6,427 nucleotides of DNA. Source: an uncultured Clostridia bacterium (GTDB lineage: Bacteria > Bacillota > Clostridia > Oscillospirales > Oscillospiraceae). Positions within the stretch are counted from its first letter, which is position 1, and every line of letters starts with the position of its first letter. The notes under the pieces were generated by a model. The model saw only the letters and a program-made list of their open reading frames with translations, searched no databases and had not been told where the DNA came from. This document shows positions 6,324 through 6,427 of the stretch, piece after piece. The position numbers were made by a program, and so were the translations under genes. The stretch spans positions 1 to 6,427 of the forward strand of contig CALCRH010000314.1 of the NCBI GenBank assembly GCA_937894515.1. Reading direction: 5' to 3'.

Positions 6324-6427
6324 TCAGATCGAACCTCGATTATCAGTATAGCGCAGGAACTCATTCTGCTTCATTTTGAATATCATTTGCGGCTTTAACG
6401 TAAAATTCAGACTGTTTATCGAACATT
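6324..6427. other. Right edge with no recognised gene, upstream of the broken relaxase
   Basis: On the minus strand this stretch holds two very short frames: 'MFDKQSEFYVKAANDIQNEAE' is split here as MFDKQSEFYV and KAANDIQNEAE (6426-6361), and 'MKQNEFLRYTDNRGSI' (6374-6324) ends just before the relaxase fragment. Neither has a visible ribosome binding site, and neither resembles the relaxase N-terminus. The first may be the beginning of an unrelated gene cut at a breakpoint. No tRNA or terminator is seen. Confidence 0.3.

Noticed and set aside
6325..6350. GGTTCGA on the minus strand, resembling a tRNA T-loop
   Set aside because: The flanks do not form a T-stem, and no anticodon arm, acceptor stem or CCA is present.
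1..6427. CRISPR array or insertion-sequence ends
   Set aside because: No regularly spaced repeats and no transposase were seen. The only recombinase is the serine integrase.

Overview
The window looks like DNA from a gut-type Clostridia (Oscillospiraceae/Ruminococcaceae-like) bacterium or a metagenomic assembly containing one. The HtpG tail, the hibernation-factor fragment, the AAGGAGG ribosome binding sites and the relaxase/ParB/serine-recombinase set are all typical of Firmicutes and their integrative elements. The first ~900 bases are clearly more GC-rich than the right-hand two thirds.

Left part (1-1912). This is a mosaic of broken genes, not ordinary gene order. Bases ~928-2 on the minus strand encode part of an alpha/beta hydrolase of the acetyl-xylan-esterase/cephalosporin-C-deacetylase type, running off the left edge. 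At ~920-946 it abuts, in opposite orientation, a ~190-base piece of a ribosome hibernation promoting factor gene (hpf) on the plus strand. Inside the shared amino-acid string LEKKI (~1106-1120) the hpf piece passes in frame into the last ~268 codons of htpG (Hsp90). The single long open frame across 35-1912 is therefore an accident of joining: its first ~300 codons are antisense to the esterase. Either DNA was rearranged here or, more likely, the contig is an assembly chimera joined at short shared sequences. htpG ends with a good intrinsic terminator (1927-1959).

Intergenic stretch (1913-2150). It holds the htpG terminator, a second, probably bidirectional terminator (2096-2130) serving the recombinase on the other strand, and ~135 bases between them where the end of the mobile element and its attachment site could lie.

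Right part (2151-6323, all minus strand). This is an integrative-mobilizable-element module. In transcription order it has a MobA/MobL-type relaxase lacking its N-terminal catalytic domain (6323-5163), a 111-base gap with a 10-bp inverted repeat, a ParB-family protein (5051-4116), a 60-codon unknown gene (4090-3908), and a large serine recombinase (3911-2151) whose ATG overlaps the preceding stop as ATGA. The relaxase would nick and pilot the element for transfer, the recombinase would integrate and excise it, ParB may aid maintenance or regulate, and the small coupled protein is the natural candidate for a recombinase partner. At the right edge (6324-6427) the relaxase frame meets a stop and no relaxase-like sequence continues, so there is a third probable breakpoint.

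I do not see a clearly new biological system. The most notable points are the breakpoints, the small gene coupled to the recombinase, and the repeat-bearing leader before parB.
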